From Pseudomonadota bacterium (GTDB taxonomy: Bacteria > Pseudomonadota > Alphaproteobacteria > Acetobacterales > Acetobacteraceae), in NCBI GenBank assembly GCA_021828605.1, contig JAJZEG010000383.1:1-6243 (forward strand): a DNA stretch of 6,243 nucleotides, in the 5' to 3' direction. The position numbers and the translations under genes were made by a program. Positions 4,673-6,243 of the stretch are shown here, in pieces (the first letter of the stretch is position 1; each line of letters starts with the position of its first letter). The notes beneath the pieces are model-generated. The model did no database searches and was not told where the DNA came from. It was given only the letters and a program-made list of their open reading frames with translations.

Positions 4673-6243
4673 TCAACCGACAGCATCAATCAACGGCAAA
4701 TCGCCAATCACCGCGCGCAGATTACCCCCCACCACATCAAGCCTCTGTTGCGCCACCGCCAGGCTCACATCGAGACGCAGCATCACCACCGCGAGCTTGA
4801 TCTGCTCACCACTGGCGATCAGCGCCGCATCCGCCGCCTCGGCTGAGCACGCGGCCAGCGTTGCAACCATCCGCCGCGCGCGTGCCCGTAATTTGTGATT
4901 GGTCGGGCGCATATCGATCATGAATGGCCCATAAACCTTACCCAATCGGATCATCGCGGTGGTCGAGAGCGCGTTGAGCGCGATTTTCTGCGCCGTCGCC
5001 GCCGATAGCCGGGTTGAACCGGCCAGCACTTCAACACCACTCGCCAACACCACCCCGATTTCGGCCTCGTCCAATATGGCGCCCTGCGGATTATTGCTCA
5101 GCGCCGCCGTCGTGCAGCCAAATTTGCGCGCTGCCGCGAGCCCCGCGCGCACAAAAGCGGTATTGCCCGATGCCGCAATCCCCAACACCAAATCCGACCG
5201 GGTTAGCCCCTGGGCGCGCAGCGCCGCCCATGCCGCCTGCGCATCATCCTCGGCCCCCTCAACCGCCTGGGTGATCGCACCCGGCCCGCCGGCCAGCAGC
5301 GGCACCAGCACCTGATCCGCCAAACCAAAGGTTGGGCCACATTCCACCGCATCCAGCACCGCCAACCGTCCGGACGTGCCCGCCCCCAGCGTGAACACCC
5401 GATGCCCCTGCGCAATCGTCGCCGCCATCCGGTCCGCAAGCCGCGCCAAAGCGGGGATCGCTGCACCCAGTGCCTGCACGCTCTGGCGCTCCTGATTGAG
5501 CAACGCCGCGATAATCGCCTCACTCGGCAGGGTATCGAGGGCAGCCGCATCGGCACGGATTTGCTCGGTCGGCGCCCCACGCGATATCGGTAGCGCGGGC
5601 GCTGGCGCATGACCGCGCACAGGTTTTCCCGCAATCCAGGTTTGTTGGGGCGAAAACTCATCATCAAACCAAACCAAATCCGCGCGCTGCCCCGGCGCAA
5701 TTCGACCGCGATCAACCAGGCCCAACGCGCGCGCCGGAGCTTCGCTCGCCGCACTCAGCGCCGCCGCCGGGCTGATCCCGGCCTTGATCAACGCGCGCAC
5801 CCCGGCATCGAGCGTGATGATTGCCCCGGTGAGCGACCCATCTTCCCGCCGCGCCGCGCCCGCTTGCACCTGCGCCATCGCGCCGCCGAACGGCAGTGCC
5901 GTGCCCTCGGCCAATCCGGCAAGATTAATCGAATCGGTTACCGCAATCGCGCGCGACCCCGCCGCCTGGAACGCGAAACGCAGCGCCAGAGGATCAACAT
6001 GCACGCCATCGGTAATCAAGCACGGGCACAAGCGCGGATCACTGAGGGCAACACCGACCAACCCCGGATCGCGATGATGCAGCCCGCGCATCGCATTGAA
6101 AACATGGGTAACCAGGCTGGCCCCGGCCTCAATCGCGCGCAACGCCATCGCCGCATCCGCATCCGAATGACCCAGCGCCACCTGATATCCTGCGTGCGTA
6201 AGGCGTTGGATCGCCGCCAAGCCACCCGGCAATTCAGGCGCCA
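4673..6243 (-). CDS. NagA-MurQ fusion: GlcNAc-6-P deacetylase / MurNAc-6-P etherase (5' end beyond window)
   Basis: One open frame of 522 complete codons before the stop, entering from the right edge. Counting the first full codon as residue 1, residues 1-208 are the C-terminal half of NagA: GHSDA (His25), THVFNAM (His46), TDGVHVD (His81) and VTDSINLAG (Asp103). These match E. coli NagA His195, His216, His251 and catalytic Asp273; the Glu131 ligand and about 170 N-terminal residues are outside. After a short Pro/Ala-rich linker (about 209-222), residues 223-515 form a complete MurQ with SIS fold: PTEQIR start, GAGTSGRL (286-293), DAVEC (Glu300) and EGAED (Glu331), matching E. coli Glu83 and Glu114, then AASGNT and PTNHKL. 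MurQ makes GlcNAc-6-P and D-lactate; NagA deacetylates GlcNAc-6-P to GlcN-6-P, so consecutive recycling steps are joined. An in-frame GTG at 5620 behind a GGGA could also start free MurQ (315 residues). Confidence 0.93.
   Translation of the reverse strand, partial: APELPGGLAAIQRLTHAGYQVALGHSDADAAMALRAIEAGASLVTHVFNAMRGLHHRDPGLVGVALSDPRLCPCLITDGVHVDPLALRFAFQAAGSRAIAVTDSINLAGLAEGTALPFGGAMAQVQAGAARREDGSLTGAIITLDAGVRALIKAGISPAAALSAASEAPARALGLVDRGRIAPGQRADLVWFDDEFSPQQTWIAGKPVRGHAPAPALPISRGAPTEQIRADAAALDTLPSEAIIAALLNQERQSVQALGAAIPALARLADRMAATIAQGHRVFTLGAGTSGRLAVLDAVECGPTFGLADQVLVPLLAGGPGAITQAVEGAEDDAQAAWAALRAQGLTRSDLVLGIAASGNTAFVRAGLAAARKFGCTTAALSNNPQGAILDEAEIGVVLASGVEVLAGSTRLSAATAQKIALNALSTTAMIRLGKVYGPFMIDMRPTNHKLRARARRMVATLAACSAEAADAALIASGEQIKLAVVMLRLDVSLAVAQQRLDVVGGNLRAVIGDLPLIDAVG

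Noticed and set aside
5203..5754. Minus-strand Arg/Trp-rich frame of 183 codons
   Set aside because: It is the same strand read in another frame through the NagA-MurQ gene; the arginine-rich composition is typical of shadow frames in G+C-rich genes.

Overview
The window looks like chromosomal DNA of an alphaproteobacterium, most likely Rhodospirillales/Acetobacteraceae. This placement rests on an AspRS of the alphaproteobacterial, non-discriminating kind divergent from an RNase D gene, a PhaB-type acetoacetyl-CoA reductase (polyhydroxyalkanoate synthesis), and G+C-rich codon use in these genes. The genus cannot be fixed from sequence alone.

Layout: (1) 1-1389, minus strand: 5' three-quarters of aspS, running off the left edge. 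It has no stop codon inside the window, so it is easily overlooked. (2) 1390-1472: 83-bp divergent intergenic region with a candidate aspS promoter. (3) 1473-2648, plus: complete rnd (RNase D). (4) 2649-3846: a scarred accessory patch. It holds small repeats and hairpins, a remnant of the 5' end of an IS5-like transposase gene, a lower-G+C orphan gene on the minus strand (2817-3389), a second remnant of the same type of transposase, and then a second, diverged copy of the last 48 codons plus stop of rnd (3700-3846). (5) 3843-4565, minus: phaB, whose stop codon overlaps the stop of the rnd tail copy. (6) 4566-4672: intergenic, with a perfect 10-bp inverted repeat. (7) 4673 to the right edge, minus: one uninterrupted reading frame that is NagA at its N-terminal side and MurQ at its C-terminal side.

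How it fits together: the backbone is housekeeping (tRNA charging, RNA 3' processing, PHB synthesis, recycling of cell-wall amino sugars). The MurQ part would turn MurNAc-6-phosphate into GlcNAc-6-phosphate, and the NagA part would deacetylate that product, so two consecutive steps sit on one chain. The unusual part is 2502-3846. A 3'-terminal piece of rnd occurs twice at about 86% nucleotide identity, with mostly synonymous differences, on either side of IS remnants and an orphan gene. The simplest reading is that foreign DNA entered at the 3' end of rnd, bringing or regenerating an intact 3' end, and left the old 3' end next to phaB. No integrase is visible, so the mechanism is inference.
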